A stretch of DNA of 64,000 bases from Cannabis sativa (lineage: Eukaryota > Streptophyta > Magnoliopsida > Rosales > Cannabaceae), in contig NW_026870037.1 of NCBI RefSeq assembly GCF_029168945.1, positions 2,852,001 to 2,916,000 of the forward strand, in the 5' to 3' direction. Positions 47,894 through 62,155 of this stretch are shown in pieces. The position numbers and the translations under genes are program-made. Below the pieces are notes generated by a model. That model saw nothing but the letters and a program-made list of their open reading frames with translations, did no database searches and was not told where the DNA came from. The number at the start of each line of letters is the position of its first letter. Position 1 is the stretch's first letter.

Positions 47894-49485
47894 ATGTTCA
47901 ATACATTGCTAAGCAACAAATACCATAAGAACCTCCAAGTGAGAACATGGCAGATCATGATAGCAATAATAATTGTAAATACAACAGAACATGCAACTAC
48001 TACTCATGCCTCAAGTATAGCTCCATTTCATCCCATGATCACCAGGGAAAGGATTGGTATTTTAAAACCAAAAACTTATTTCAGTAATGCAAGATGGAAA
48101 CCAGTGTGTGAAGAACCAAGCAAGGTTACAGATTCTCTGAAACACAATGGATGGAATCAAGTTATGGGTGAAGAAATTACAGCTCTCAAAGACAACAAAA
48201 ACCTACACCCATGGTTCCAAAAGTTGATGACTACAATCTAATTGGTTGTAAATGGGTGTCCAGAGTAAAAAGAAATGCAGATGGTTCCTTTCAAAGGTAC
48301 AAGGCTTGATTAGTAGCAAAAGATTTTCATCAAAAAGTCTGTCTAGATTATGGTGAAACCTTCAGTCCAGTTGTTAAAGCTTTGACTATGAGAATTGTTT
48401 TGAGTATTGCAATTTCTAGAAATTGAGAAATAAAAAATTTGACATAAATAACGCTTTCCTAAATGGTCATATAGAGGAGGATTTTTACATGTGTCAACCT
48501 GAAGGGTTTAAGAATCTAACAAAACCAGATCATGTGTGTAAACTGCACAAGTTTACTTGAATGATATTATTGTTACATGAAACAACAATCTCAGTCTAAA
48601 CAAGTTTATTGAACAAGTTAACATGCATTTCACTCTCAAAGATCTTGGAGAGCTTCACTTCTTCCTTGGGATTGAAGTTTTACAATATGAAAAAGGCTTG
48701 TATTTCACCCCAAACAAATTATATTGAAGACTTGCTAAAGAGAAATAATATGTTGCATCTAAAATCTTGTCCAACTCCTACAACTGTTGGTAAATCTCTG
48801 CCAATCTCTGATGGAAAAGAGATGGAGAATCCCACAGTCTACATAAATTTTATTGGAGCTCTGCAATATATATGCCACACACAACGTGACATCAATTATG
48901 TTGTTAAATGTCTCAGTCAGCTTCTAAAAGCTCCAACAATACTCATTGGAATGCAGCCAAAAAGATCTTAAGGTACTTAAAGGAAGATAGTACTCAAGTT
49001 CTTCACATATGTTGTAGTGACAAAATGTACATCATTAGCTTCTCAGATACAGATTGGGATGTTGATGATATGAGATCTATTGGAGGTTATGTGTGTATTT
49101 CGGTGATACTCTTGTGTCTTTGTCATCAAAGAAACAAGTTTTCGTTTCTAGATCAAACACAAAGTCTGAATACAGAGCTCTTGCTCATGTTAGTATTGAA
49201 ATAACATGGATTGAATCCTTACTTAAAGAAATCAAATTCCCTTAGACTGCTCAACCAATCACTTAGTGTGATAATATGAGTGCTAGTGCTCTTGCTTCAA
49301 ACTTTATCTATCATGCTCGTACTAGGCATATCGAGCTAGACATTTACTTTGTCCAAGACAAAGTTCTAAGCAAGACATTGAAGGTTAGATACATTCCCTC
49401 AACATATCAGATTGCAAATTGTGACAAAGGGTTTACTCACTCCAAATTTCAGTACCTGATTTCTAAACTCAGTGTGAAGATCTAA
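47894..49485 (+). pseudogene. copia reverse transcriptase and RNase H, broken and partly deleted
   Basis: Recognisable pieces are LIGCKWVSRVKRNADGSF (about 48238), [28 protein letters not shown], then a jump to NDIIVT-like sequence, so the YVDD core region is partly deleted near 48550. RNase H follows (NTHWNAAKKILRYLKEDSTQ, 48926 on) and ends in a tail with SNFIYHARTRHIELDIYFV (49303 on). Many frameshifts occur. Confidence 0.75.
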
Positions 49486-49505
49486 CCCTCTCGTTTGAGG
49501 GGTAG

Positions 49506-49748
49506 TGTTAAGAATTAGTTTATGTTCTTATTAATTGATTAAGTTGTTATTATGTTGGTTGTAATCAAGTTGTTACATTATTTTCAATATTTTACCTTTT
49601 TGTTGTTAATGGTCTCTCTTTTACCAGCATTAGGGTCACTTGTCAAGTTTCTATTAATGCTTCTAAATTTTACTCGATGTATAAATACAAATTGTTTCCC
49701 TTATTAGCCTTCATTGAGCTAAGAATTACAATATCAAAATAGTGAAAT
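49506..49748 (+). mobile_element. 3' LTR of the + strand copia element
   Basis: It begins TGTTAAGAATTAGTTTATG directly after the polypurine tract TTTGAGGGGTAG. It is colinear with 43099-43296 but has an extra stretch of roughly 35 bp near 49576-49612. Its end grades into the MITE minisatellite (GGGTTTGGGTTCG). Confidence 0.8.
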
Positions 49749-50263
49749 TTAACTTGTGCTGGGTTTGGGTTCGTGTCGAAATGTGGGTTATTAGAGTTTT
49801 TTTTTCTTAGTAAAAGAAATATAAAAAAAAAATTAGAAAACATCAACCAAACGCGTATTGTATTTTGAAAACTATAAAAATTATTTTTTGTTCTCACACC
49901 AGCTAAATATTTAGATCCATGGACACCCACATCTAGATTGATTGTCCAACACTATATGTGTGCATCCTTAATGATGTGTATTTCACCACTAATGTTATGC
50001 AAATTCAGATGTTATCACTTATTATAGCATAAAGACCTACTATATCATATGGATCATTATGAAATCAAAAGTGTCATAATCATACTACAAAAATGTTATT
50101 ACACCATAGTAAGTAAGTAGACAGAAATTCCTAAGGTTTGAGGGCCAGTTTGGCACAGCTGTGCTGTGAGAAAAAGCAGCTGCAGCTGTGCTGTGAGAAA
50201 AAGCAGTTGTAGCAAAATTGTGGAAAAAAACTGAGTTGAGTGTTTGGTAAATTATAAATTTTA

Positions 50264-50623
50264 GGCTAATTAGCAATTTTTTCCCCTAAACTTTTTTGGC
50301 CGTTAAAAAATCCCCTTGAACTATTGAGATTGTTAGATTTTGTCTAATTTCATTCAATTTTACTGTTTCAGTGATTGTTTATGTACTAAACTACGCTCCC
50401 CAGACTTTAATATCTACCAAATCATGCCCCTCAAACTTTGATATGTACTAAATCATCCCCTCTGAACTTTCATCTATGTTAGAATTTTTTTTACTAAAAT
50501 TACACAAAAGTCCTTAAATCTAACAGTCTTAATAATTCAGGGAGAATTTTTAACGGCCAAAAAAGTTTAGGGGGCATGATTTAGTACATATCAAAATTCG
50601 GGGAAAAAAATTGCTAATTAGCC
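50264..50623. mobile_element. MITE with GGCTAATTAG termini, copy 1
   Basis: It starts GGCTAATTAGCAATTTTTTC and ends with the complementary GAAAAAAATTGCTAATTAGCC, 360 bp, with further inverted stretches inside (CTTTTTTGGCCGTTAAAAA and TTTTTAACGGCCAAAAAAG). No coding capacity. A second copy in reverse orientation is at 54059-54456. Confidence 0.8.
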
Positions 50624-51174
50624 TAAATTTTAAAATACTGCGAGTTGTTAAGATCTATTATAATGATAGTAATAATGTTTATTATAATCACAAATATGTG
50701 TAAGAACTTATTTTATATAATATTTTAATTTTTATATATTTTTAATTTTTTTCAAATATAAATTTATATGCATTTGATAAAAATAATTTATAGTATTTTT
50801 TATTACGTTTTATCAAATGTAAAAAAATTAGAAACTCAAGTATATAAGAAAAATTCTAAGTTGATGTTGTTTGTCAATATTAAAATAAAATATAAATTAT
50901 GTTATTTTATTTTTTAAAAAAGATATTTAATAATTTTTTATTTTATTATAATTACTTTATTTTAATTTTTTAATATGTAATAAATAAGTAAATATGATTT
51001 TAGTACAAAAAAAAAAATTATTATAGTCTTTTAATCAAAACAACATTTTTTAAAAGTTGGGTTGGAACAACTTTAGCTTTTAGTTGTAGCTTATCCAAAA
51101 ATTCTTCAAAAAGTTATTTTTTGACTGTTTACCAAACACATTTTTATCACAGTTTTTTCAAAAAGCAACTTTTA

Positions 51175-51612
51175 GAGCTTGTTTGGCTGTGTTTTCAATT
51201 TTCAATTTTTAAAAGTGAGAATAGAAAACTGTTTTTTGTCATTTTAAAAATTTAATGGTGTTTGGCACAAATTTTTAAAATTGTTTTTAGATTTTTTTCT
51301 TACGAAAAAAAATCAATATTTTAGCACCATACCATGACATTAACCCATCCGGGTCTAGGTTCGGGTATGGTTTCGGGTCTAGGATCCGAGTATGTGAGCA
51401 AAATATAAAATATAATATGTTAGACAAAAAAAATTGTTTTTGAAAATTGAAAACAACATTTTGATGTTTTCTGTTTTCTAGTTTTTTAAAACTCAATTTT
51501 TAAAAAACAGTTTTTAAATTTTTTTACCAAACGACTCCTAATAGTTTTTAAAAACTGTTTTCAATTTTAAAAAATAGAAAACAGTTTTTAAAGTATAAAG
51601 CCAAACAACCTC
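51175..51612. mobile_element. Tourist-like MITE with short minisatellite
   Basis: 438 bp with ends GAGCTTGTTTGGCTGTGTTT and complementary AAGCCAAACAACCTC, flanked by TTA on both sides (51172-51174, 51613-51615), the typical PIF/Harbinger target duplication. It contains a short CGGGTCTAGGTTCGGGT repeat at about 51348-51390. It is related to the expanded element at 42589-49912. Confidence 0.8.
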
Positions 51613-51648
51613 TTAAATTTTTCAAAAGCTGTGCCAAGCGGGCCCTGA

Positions 51649-54058
51649 GACTACGTTACCAAAATTACTACAAGCCTCCCTCAGATAATTGAAGAGACTT
51701 ACACAAAATATTATGGGGAATTTTTACTAATATACCAAATTCACAAATTAATATTACAGTTACCGAATAAAACATAAATACCTTATATATGTATATTTCT
51801 ACCGAGATTTACGAAAAAAATTCCTACCAAACCAGAAAAAATAGGATAAACCCCGTGCATATCGTACTGCCGAACCATATATAACCATTTGAGAACAAAA
51901 GAAATCAAAAAGAAACCTTCGGCTATTCAAACCTCCACAACTTGTGCCATTGAAGCTTTGCAAAAATGTCAATCGAATATGCAAATAAAAATCACCATTA
52001 AAGCTTGACAAAAGCTTCGATCAACAAAAATCAAAACAAACTCTACAGTTGCTAATCGAAATTGCCGAGATAACTCATCATTGAAGCTACTCAAAGCCTT
52101 CGATCAAAAACTTCGACTGTGAGATTTAAAATAATTACCGAAATTGAAAAAAAAAATTAAAAAATCTCGCATCGAGAAATTTCAGTGTTATACAAGTTTT
52201 AAAAAAAAGCAACCTTTTAGTTTCTTTTGATGTAAATAATATATCAATTAGTTATTTTTATTAAAAAAAATATTTCAAGATAATTCTTTTCTCTTACATA
52301 TTTAGTTTCTTATTTTAATTAGTTAACTTTAAAAATATGATTTTATTTTTTTATTTTTTTAAGCTATATTATGTTATTTTATTATTTAAGATACCTTAAG
52401 GCTTCTTATTAGCAATTTTGAACTATATTTTGAATTGTGGGAAACATATATATTTTTTCCATGATAAAAAAATATAAAAGTAACTTTTCTTTTTTTTCAT
52501 TAATTATTAACAAAGAAGTAACTAAATTTTAAATTTGAACAAAACTAGTATGCCAACTAATTTTAAGGGTTATTACAATAAATATTATAATATTTCATAT
52601 ATAAATAATAAAATGACTATTTTAATATGTGATAAATATATATTTTTTAGAAAAAAAAATACCATTTCGTTACTTTATATATATAAAAAAAAATTAAAAT
52701 AGTTTTATTAAATAGATTTCTTCTTTTAGTGACTTTTAAATATGAAAAAACAAAAATTAGTGTAATGCATGATGTTGGTTGTCGTATTCAATTATAAGAT
52801 ATTACGTGGTTTCTTTATAAGTTATTTTAGAGATTTAATAAAATTGTTATAAAATAAGCTTAGGTATAATATAATCTAGAAAATTTTTTAAATATGAAAT
52901 ATCAAACTATTTTTTAGTAACTAATAAAATTGATTGACATATTAAATTTTGTAAACTAAATAGAAAAGAAATTTAAAAGTCACTTTTTATTTCAGTTATA
53001 TTTTTTGGTACCAGTGAAAATATATATATATTTTTCACATGTAAAAATAATTACTTTGAAAAAAAATAAGATTGTAAAAGTATAATTCTTGAGCTCTAGT
53101 GATAAATAGTGCGGCCAAATTTTTCTTTAAACCTTTGAAAAAGAAAAAAACAAAAAAGAAGAAAGTGAATCCTCTTAAGAGAGAGAGAGAGAAAGAAAGA
53201 AATAGAGAGAATTACATCTAAATTTATTATAAGAAGACAAAAACAGAGAGAGAAAAAGTAAAATATGCTTAAAAAAAATTAAAGTGAATGGCTAATAGTA
53301 TATTACTTTAAAAAAATTGAGAAGATGCAAAAATATATAAACGTGATTGATTAATAGTAAGGAGCGTGGACTTTTAATATCGTTACACCACGTTTCAAAA
53401 CCACTAACTACATTTTCATGAATAAAATTTGCAGCGGTAAGTATATAAATAATTTAACAATTACGTTGTGGAGTGTAATTTTCTCAAATATTATCCATGC
53501 TTATATCCATACTAGTGTGGGTAGCACATAAGGTATGTGCTGCAATTTTTTATTTTTTAATTATTTATTATATTTTTTATATACTAATTAAGAAAAAGTT
53601 TAATTGAAAACATATTAAATATTTTGACAAACTGCTAAGTTATAAATGATACAACGCCAGCACAAAATATGCATAATACAACTTAATTGACCCAAAAAAA
53701 ATATTTATATTCTAAATCATATCATTTTTAGTATATTTTCCTTCTTAAAAAATGTAGTAAAACAAAATTTTAATATCAATAATAATAAATTTGCAAATTT
53801 GGTGAAATAAATTAATATAACAATAATAAGAGTAGATATACTGTAATAATATTTGTATTTGATATAAAATGATATTATTGTATATTATTATTATTATTTG
53901 GCACATTGATGAATTTTACCAAATAAAATGTGATATTTTTTTACAATATTACTTGGCCCAATTACAAAATAATGAAACAAAACTGCCACTAAAAAACAAG
54001 ATATATAAACTTAGAATACATAGAAATGTGAATTCCCAACATATGATACATATATATA
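51649..54058. other. AT-rich spacer without genes
   Basis: Very AT-rich, with a GA-rich stretch at about 53160-53260 and no frame with recognisable domains. The Phe-rich minus-strand frame at 51799-52011 is a chance ORF. Confidence 0.45.
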
Positions 54059-54456
54059 GGCTAATTAGTAATTTTTCCTCCCGAACTTTGACATGTACCA
54101 GATTATGTCCCTTGAACTTTTTTGGCCGTTAAAAATTCCTCCTGAACTATTAAGATTGTTAGATTTAAGGACTTTTGTCTAATTTTAGTAAAAAATATTT
54201 AATATGGATGAAAGTTCAAGGGGCATGATTTAGTACATATCAAAGTCTGAGGGGCATGATTTGGTAGATATCAAAGTCTGGTGAGCATGATTTAGTACAT
54301 AAACAATCACTGAAACAGTAAAATTAAATGAAATTAGACAAAAGTCCTTAAATTTAACAATGTCAATAGTTCGGGGTAAATTTTAACGACGAAAAAAGTT
54401 CAGGAGCAACGATTTAGTACATGTCAAAGTTCAGTGAAAAAAATTACTAATTAGCC
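54059..54456. mobile_element. MITE with GGCTAATTAG termini, copy 2
   Basis: 398 bp from GGCTAATTAGTAATTTTTCC to the complementary AAATTACTAATTAGCC. Internal blocks (GGCATGATTTAGTACATA, AAACAATCACTGAAACAG) match copy 1 on the opposite strand, so the two copies are inverted relative to each other. An internal GGGGCATGATTTGGTA-type unit is repeated three times. Confidence 0.8.
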
Positions 54457-55687
54457 ATGATTTAATTTAAAGCAAATATCACATCTAACATTAGGATAGT
54501 AATGAAATTGAGTGAAAAAGTTAGACGAAATTTTATGTGAAAAGGTTAATAGGCTCATAGTATATAGTAAGATATATTCACAACTTAAAAGTATCATTTC
54601 AGCAAAGGTTGGTTAATAGAAATTAAACATGCATGTTAGAGACGTGTTATATATCATAAATAAAATGCAACTTTGTTGGCCACTTCAGACTAATTCAAGT
54701 AAATGGATGTGAATATAAGAGGAGGTGATAATTTCGTATCTGTTTTTGAATTATGAATTTCCTTATAATAATTATTCTTTTGTTTAGCATCTATCAAATT
54801 TATCTTAAATTTTTATAATTATTTTAATCTATGCATACTTGAAGGATGAATTATTATTGTTATAACTATGTCACATGCTGTATCTTTGTGCTATATGTGA
54901 ATTAATCATACATGTTGTTGGTTATGTGGGGTCTTGATACATTTACAAATTGTACATTAAAGTGCATGCGTAATGGTTTGAGTGTTGAGTTCTACAATTT
55001 TTGCTATTGTTTATTTATAATAACCTTTGAAAAAAGTACATATGATCTAATATCTGATAAGAAACGAATAAGGTCTAAAGACAAGAGATTATAAGACGTT
55101 GAAGCCACTAACTAATTAATATTTTCAGAAAATCTTTTTTTTTTTTGAAACGGAATTTTCAGAAAATCTTGAATGATATAAATAAATAGGAATTACAATG
55201 AAAGTTTACGCGTATTTACATATGTATATTTATTTATTTTGCACTAACTTCCTGATTTAGCTGGGTGGGTGTCATATATGAAACATTTTACAACTCACAA
55301 CACCAAATATCTAGCTTGTCATTCCTCAAAAAAAAAAAAAAAAAAAAAATAGTTTATATGGTAATTAATAATACGTGTATAATACCATTGTTTCTCCTAA
55401 AAATCCTCTCCACCCTTGTCTTGAAATTAATCACCAAAAAAAAAAGACTCTTTCAATAACATAAAACACCCAACCTCCTACAATCCCTCACTATCGATCT
55501 TTTCTCAAATACCATTGTCATTCCCAGTTGTAGCTTCTGTTTTGCCAACCTTAATTCTTTTTTGGTTTGTTTTCACATCTTTCTCATCTGTTACAATCAT
55601 TTTCTTCAAAACCCAGAATCCAAATAACATTCATCTCACCTTTTTTTGGCCACTCTCTCTTCTCTGTCCCTCTTTCTTTCTTCTATC
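54457..55687. other. Upstream region of the CPK gene
   Basis: AT-rich spacer with a poly-A run (55328-55350). A CT-rich leader of about 200 bases lies before the CPK start codon. I cannot point to a definite TATA box. Nothing coding is supported. Confidence 0.4.
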
Positions 55688-58018
<2,331 letters not shown>

Positions 58019-58486
58019 CTTTGATTTTATGTGTGTATGTATCATGTATGCTGATGCAAATTATTTATGTAGAGAAAAAGAAGTGGAGGGGAAGTGTTAT
58101 ATACTTCAAAAGAGAGGGAGAGAGAGAGAAAGAGATAAACTCAATATTTATACGAGCTTTACAAGTGGATTTTATGGGTGGATCAATGCTCTATGTACAG
58201 TACTGACTATTAGAAAAACAACACAAAAAAGAAAGAAGGGGAAGTATAGGGGTAGTGGCTCAACAGAAACATAATATTGGAGTTTCATTCTTATTTATTT
58301 ATTCGATCATATAAGAAATTCTTTAGGGTTGTAATCATTTCCTCGTGTGTAGTATATGTATATCAACTATTTTCATGTTTGTCAAATTTTTAACCTTAAC
58401 CAAAAATGCTCATTAAATTCCAAGCAATGAGAAAAAAAACCAAGAATTCTTGACCAAATTGCACTAAAAAACCGTGTTTTTGCAAA
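58019..58486 (+). other. CPK 3' UTR and short spacer
   Basis: A purine-rich stretch GGGAGAGAGAGAAAGAG (about 58115-58135) and T-rich sequence typical of a 3' UTR. No canonical AATAAA was found close by. No coding sequence. Confidence 0.4.
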
Positions 58487-59594
58487 TGTCAATTGTATAT
58501 AAGAAAATATAAAAACTGTAAGCGTTTCTAGCAGCAGAAAGTAATTCTGCTACAGCAAAACTGAACAGGCAGAATATAAAATATTTGCAGAAAAATAAAT
58601 AACTTGACACAAGAGATTTATACGTGGTATCAGTGTTCTCACAAACACTCCTAGTCCACGGGGCCACGCCCAGAGAATGAAATCAATTAATAAAGTATCA
58701 AAATTACAAAGACAATTGACTTAAACAAGTTTAGACTCCCTCTAAAGTATTGCCGCAATCCTTTGTAATCCACTTTATGAATCTGACTTCTTGAAACACC
58801 TTCAAGCCCGAACTCCCTTCGTCTTTTAAGTGTGAGTGCTTACTTTCTCCCGAAGTAAGGCTTCAACAAGTCTTCTCCCGAAGACCAAGTGCTTACTTCC
58901 TCCCGAAGTAAGGCTTTATCAAGTCTTCTCCCGAAGACCAATCTCTTGTTCAGTCAAGTAGTTCTTCACAACCTCTAGGATGGAGTAAGAACAGAAATAG
59001 AACAACTAGAACCTAGATGAACAACTAGGCTCTCACAAAACAAAGAAACACTCTCTTCTCTCAAAAGATAAATACAAAAAATGAATAATGGAAGAGGTGA
59101 TTCGAATGGTTGCTCTCTAGGCTCTATTTATAGAACATAGAAACCAAAGAGGCAACCACAAGTTCGAATCTACAGCTGTACAAGAACTTTCCTAAAGAAA
59201 CACGATCTGCTACATCAGATTCGGTTGCTGACGCAGCAGATCTGACCAGAAACGGGAAACTTGCTAAAATCGAGTCCGATCTTCTATCAATGCTTGATTC
59301 CTGCCAAAAACAGATTAGATATTCTGATTGTATCAAGATACAATCGAAATCAATAAGGAAAAGTCAATAATCAAAGTTTCCCTAAAAAAGACAACTTTCC
59401 TAAAGAGAATTCCTTCTCTTTTGAGAAGTTTTTCAACAAAGGAAAGTTCAGCTGAAAGTGCAACTTTCCAAACAAGGAAAAGGGCAACTACAATCCGAAT
59501 TTATAAGGCAAGAAATCGAATATGAATGCTCAACAATCTTACCATAAATGGAAAAATTATTTTGTCAACTAACTTGCCAAAAAAGGACTTTACA
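58487..59594 (-). mobile_element. 3' LTR of a copia-type element related to element 3
   Basis: In element sense it starts TGTAAAGTCCTTTTTTGGC, directly after a polypurine tract, and extends about 1.1 kb. It shares TAGTCCACGGGGCCACGCC (about 58652) and repeated TCTTCTCCCGAAGACC words with the LTR at 6875-7788. A 53-bp tandem duplication lies at 58835-58940. The left end near 58487 is approximate. Confidence 0.65.
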
Positions 59595-59935
59595 ATCTCC
59601 CCCTTTGGAACTTTAGATGAACAAAATAATTTTTAACACAAAGTACCTGCAAGTTAAAGTTAGCAAGAGCAAATAATAACTCCCCCTGAGTAACACACTC
59701 GAAATTGTAAAACAACAAAACAACATGCTAACTTTTAATCCAAATAAGTTCACAAGTACCAAACACAACTCCCCCTGGAAATAGGGTCCAGAGTTGATAA
59801 AAACAAATTGAAAGCTCAATAAAATGCACATTAATTAAAAAAATATTTTGACAACTAAATTGCCAAAAAAAAAGACCTAACAACCAACAAAGGATGAGAA
59901 ATTTAGAAATGAGAGCCAATGATACAAATGAGGGC
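59595..59935 (-). mobile_element. Polypurine tract and internal remnant next to the 3' LTR
   Basis: In element sense CCAAAGGGGGAGATTG (about 59594-59609) is a classic polypurine tract. Further tracts of ACTCCCCCTG type recur at about 59682 and 59770. No pol sequence can be read, so the rest of the element is missing. Confidence 0.6.
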
Positions 59936-59984
59936 GCCTCCAAAAAAATTCATATATTTTTAGTGATCTTCCAAAATAGGGTTA

Positions 59985-60235
59985 AGTTGAAAAATACCCT
60001 TTTTATTAATCAATTAATCAAATTTACCTCTAATTTTATATTTATTTGAAACATACCTCTTTTTATATGTATTGTACCCAAAATACCGTGACATAAGAGA
60101 GTCACATGGAGAGTAACTTGAAGTGATAGGGACAAAATTGGTACAATGTTTTTAAAAAAGAGGTAAAAACGATAAACTTTGAAAAAGAGGGTAAAAATAA
60201 AAGAGGACAATATAAAAAGGGTATAGAGTGTAATT
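59985..60235. mobile_element. MITE-like sequence with ACCCTTTTTAT inverted ends
   Basis: It starts near ATACCCTTTTTATTAATC and ends near ATATAAAAAGGGTATAGAG, imperfect inverted termini around 240 AT-rich bases. No target duplication or second copy was found in the window, so the call is tentative. Confidence 0.4.
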
Positions 60236-60496
60236 TCCTCTCCAAAATATCACATATTATTTAATATAGGCCCAATAATATTTTTTTCTATATGCTCACA
60301 AAATTTCAGGGTCACCTTTATTAATAAAGTACAAAGATTAAAGAAGAAACCAAAGAAGAAGGGATGAAAAAGAACAAACTCAAGGACCTTGGTTAGTGTC
60401 ACAGAGTCAATATTTTATTTAGAATCGTACCCTATGATGGTTTGAGTCTCACTCAGCCAACCAAACCAACACACCCTAAGATAATGCACACACTAT
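60236..60496. other. Spacer before the copia fragment
   Basis: AT-rich, with no open frame of note and no recognisable repeat boundary. Confidence 0.35.
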
Positions 60497-60651
60497 TGTT
60501 GAATATAGAGAAGTAAAAGAAAAGACTCATTAAATTGATTGAAGAACACAGCTCTTCATATATAGTACAGAGAGTTAGTTAGACTAAATCACTTAACTAT
60601 AACATGACAGCTAAGCAACTAATCTAACTAACTTTAATTAACTACTTAACA
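60497..60651 (-). mobile_element. 3' LTR of the minus-strand copia fragment
   Basis: A short (about 155 bp) LTR candidate with ends TGTTGAATATAG and CTACTTAACA on the + strand. A polypurine tract (TGAGGGGGG in element sense, 60652-60660) lies next to it. The 5' LTR is absent from the window. Confidence 0.65.
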
Positions 60652-62155
60652 CCCCCCTCAAACTGAGTTGGGATAATGAAACTAAGCTTAGTTTGTCTCG
60701 TAACAGCTTGAATCGAGGTGCAGAAAGAGCTTTAGTTAGTATGTCTGCAACTTGGTCTTGAGCAGGGGTGTGCTTCACATGGAGTTGCTGTTGCATAATT
60801 CTTTCACGAACAAAATATAAATCGAGCTCGATGTGTTTGGTTCGTGAGTGAAGCACATGATTTGCAGACATGAGAACTATACTTTGATTGTCACACCATA
60901 TGGTAGGGACTTATCCAAGCAAACTTCAGCAAGTAATGACTGTAACCAAACAACCTCTGCAGTGGCATTGGGAAGGCTGGAATATTCATCATCAGGATCC
61001 GAGGCCCAATCAGCATCACAAAACCCTGTGAGAGTCATGGTAGAACAGAATTTCAAGAGGAGGCCATGATCTAGAGTTCATTTTAGATACCTAAGTATCT
61101 TTTTAACCACTTATAGATGGGACTCGAGGGGATTATGCATGAACTGTGAGACCTTATTCACTGCATAGGCAAATTATGGTCGAGTTATCACAGCATATTG
61201 TAATGCACCGACAATGATGCGATATTGCTTGGGATCAGCAACAAGATCACTGTCATAGGCTGAAAATTTTTCACCACCAGTCATAAGAGTTGATAGAGAG
61301 TTAGCACGGTCCATTTTGGCTCTGCAAAACAATTCTGTTATATATTTATTTTGACATAAATGTAAACCAATTGAAAACTGATGTGCTTGAATGCCAAGAA
61401 AATAGTCAAGTGAACCAAGGTCTTTTAATGCAAACTGTGCATGTAAATCTTTGATGAGAGTAGTTAGGACATTTGTTGAGCTACATGTAATGATAATATC
61501 ATCCACATAAACCAAAATAAATGTGGTATGACAGTCTGTTATTCTAGAAAAGAGGGAGTGATCTGCCCTTGCATAAGTGAAACCAAACATTTTGAGGGCA
61601 TTTCTAAGTTTATCAAACCAGGACCTTGGTGCATGTTTGAGTCCATAGATTTCTTTGTTTAGTTTACACACAAGATCAGGGGAATCTTTGTCAATAAATC
61701 CATGAGGTTGAGTCATATAAACCTCTTCATTTAATTCCCCATTTAAGAAAGCATTGTTAACATCCAATTGCTTGATTGTCCATCCTTTGGATAAAGCAAT
61801 TGTGAGTATCACTCTAATGGTAGTAGGTTTAATGACTCAACTGAAAGTTTCACTGAAGTCATGACCATATTGTTGCAAAAAATCCTTTGCAACTAATCTT
61901 GCTTTGAACTGAGCTGTTGAACTATCTGTGTTTTCTTTTTCCTTGAAGACCCACTTACAACCAATGGCTTGTTTCCCTGGGGGAAGAGGAACCACGACCC
62001 AAGTCTTGTTTTTCTTTAAAGCATATATTTCAGTGTTCATAGTAGAATTCCATTGGGGAGATTTGAGAGCAGATGCCACTGTGAGAGGAGTGGTAGAAGC
62101 TATGAGCTCTTTAGGCTTGTATGTACCGACCTTAGCACAAGTTACCATAGGATGA
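60652..62155 (-). pseudogene. copia reverse transcriptase and RNase H, broken
   Basis: On the minus strand, from 62148 down: KTWVVVPLPPGKQAIGCKWVF (start of RT), LVAKDFLQQYGHDFSETFS, a stop near 61837, then QLDVNNAFLNGEL, YVDDIIITCSS (the RT active site intact, about 61480-61512) and DYFLGIQ down to ALQYAVITRP (61174). RNase H is disrupted by stops but ends intact: HVLHSRTKHIELDLYFVRER, then ADILTKALSAPRFKLLRDKL (60640-60850). It was once autonomous; now broken in several places. Confidence 0.88.

Larger units (their letters stand above)
43099..49748 (+). mobile_element. Old Ty1/copia retrotransposon, + strand, with two internal insertions
   Basis: 5' LTR 43099-43296, PBS 43297-43308 (TGGTATCAGAGC), gag, protease, integrase, RT and RNase H remnants in copia order, polypurine tract 49494-49505, 3' LTR 49506-49748. 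The LTRs are about 200-240 bp and differ by many substitutions and an indel of roughly 35 bp, so the insertion is old. All genes carry stops or frameshifts. It carries a CACTA MITE and a probable solo LTR and is itself inside a MITE. Confidence 0.88.
42589..49912. mobile_element. MITE-like element with expanded minisatellite, split by a copia insertion
   Basis: The left part (42589-43098) aligns by eye with the reverse complement of the 438-bp MITE at 51175-51612. Shared features are a start GAGGATATTTAGCT, a TTTAAAAACTAATAGG block, an AAAACATCAAAGTG block, and a TTGTCTCACTTACTCGG block leading into the GC-rich repeat. The right part (about 49749-49912) again has GGGTTTGGGTTCG repeat units, an AAAACATC block, and an end AGCTAAATATTT complementary to the left start. 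Between them sits the copia element. Exact right end and target duplication are uncertain. Confidence 0.55.
50142..51645. mobile_element. PIF/Harbinger-like TIR element carrying two nested MITEs
   Basis: The left end GGGCCAGTTTGGCACAGCT and right end AGCTGTGCCAAGCGGGCCC form imperfect terminal inverted repeats. The flanks are TGA on both sides (50139-50141 and 51646-51648), a 3-bp target duplication as in the PIF/Harbinger superfamily. There is no transposase. Most of its 1.5 kb is two inserted MITEs (50264-50623, 51175-51612) plus AT-rich sequence. Confidence 0.7.

Noticed and set aside
43099..49748. Target duplication of the + strand copia element
   Set aside because: CATAC on the left does not match the sequence after the 3' LTR, and the LTR ends are eroded, so no duplication is claimed.
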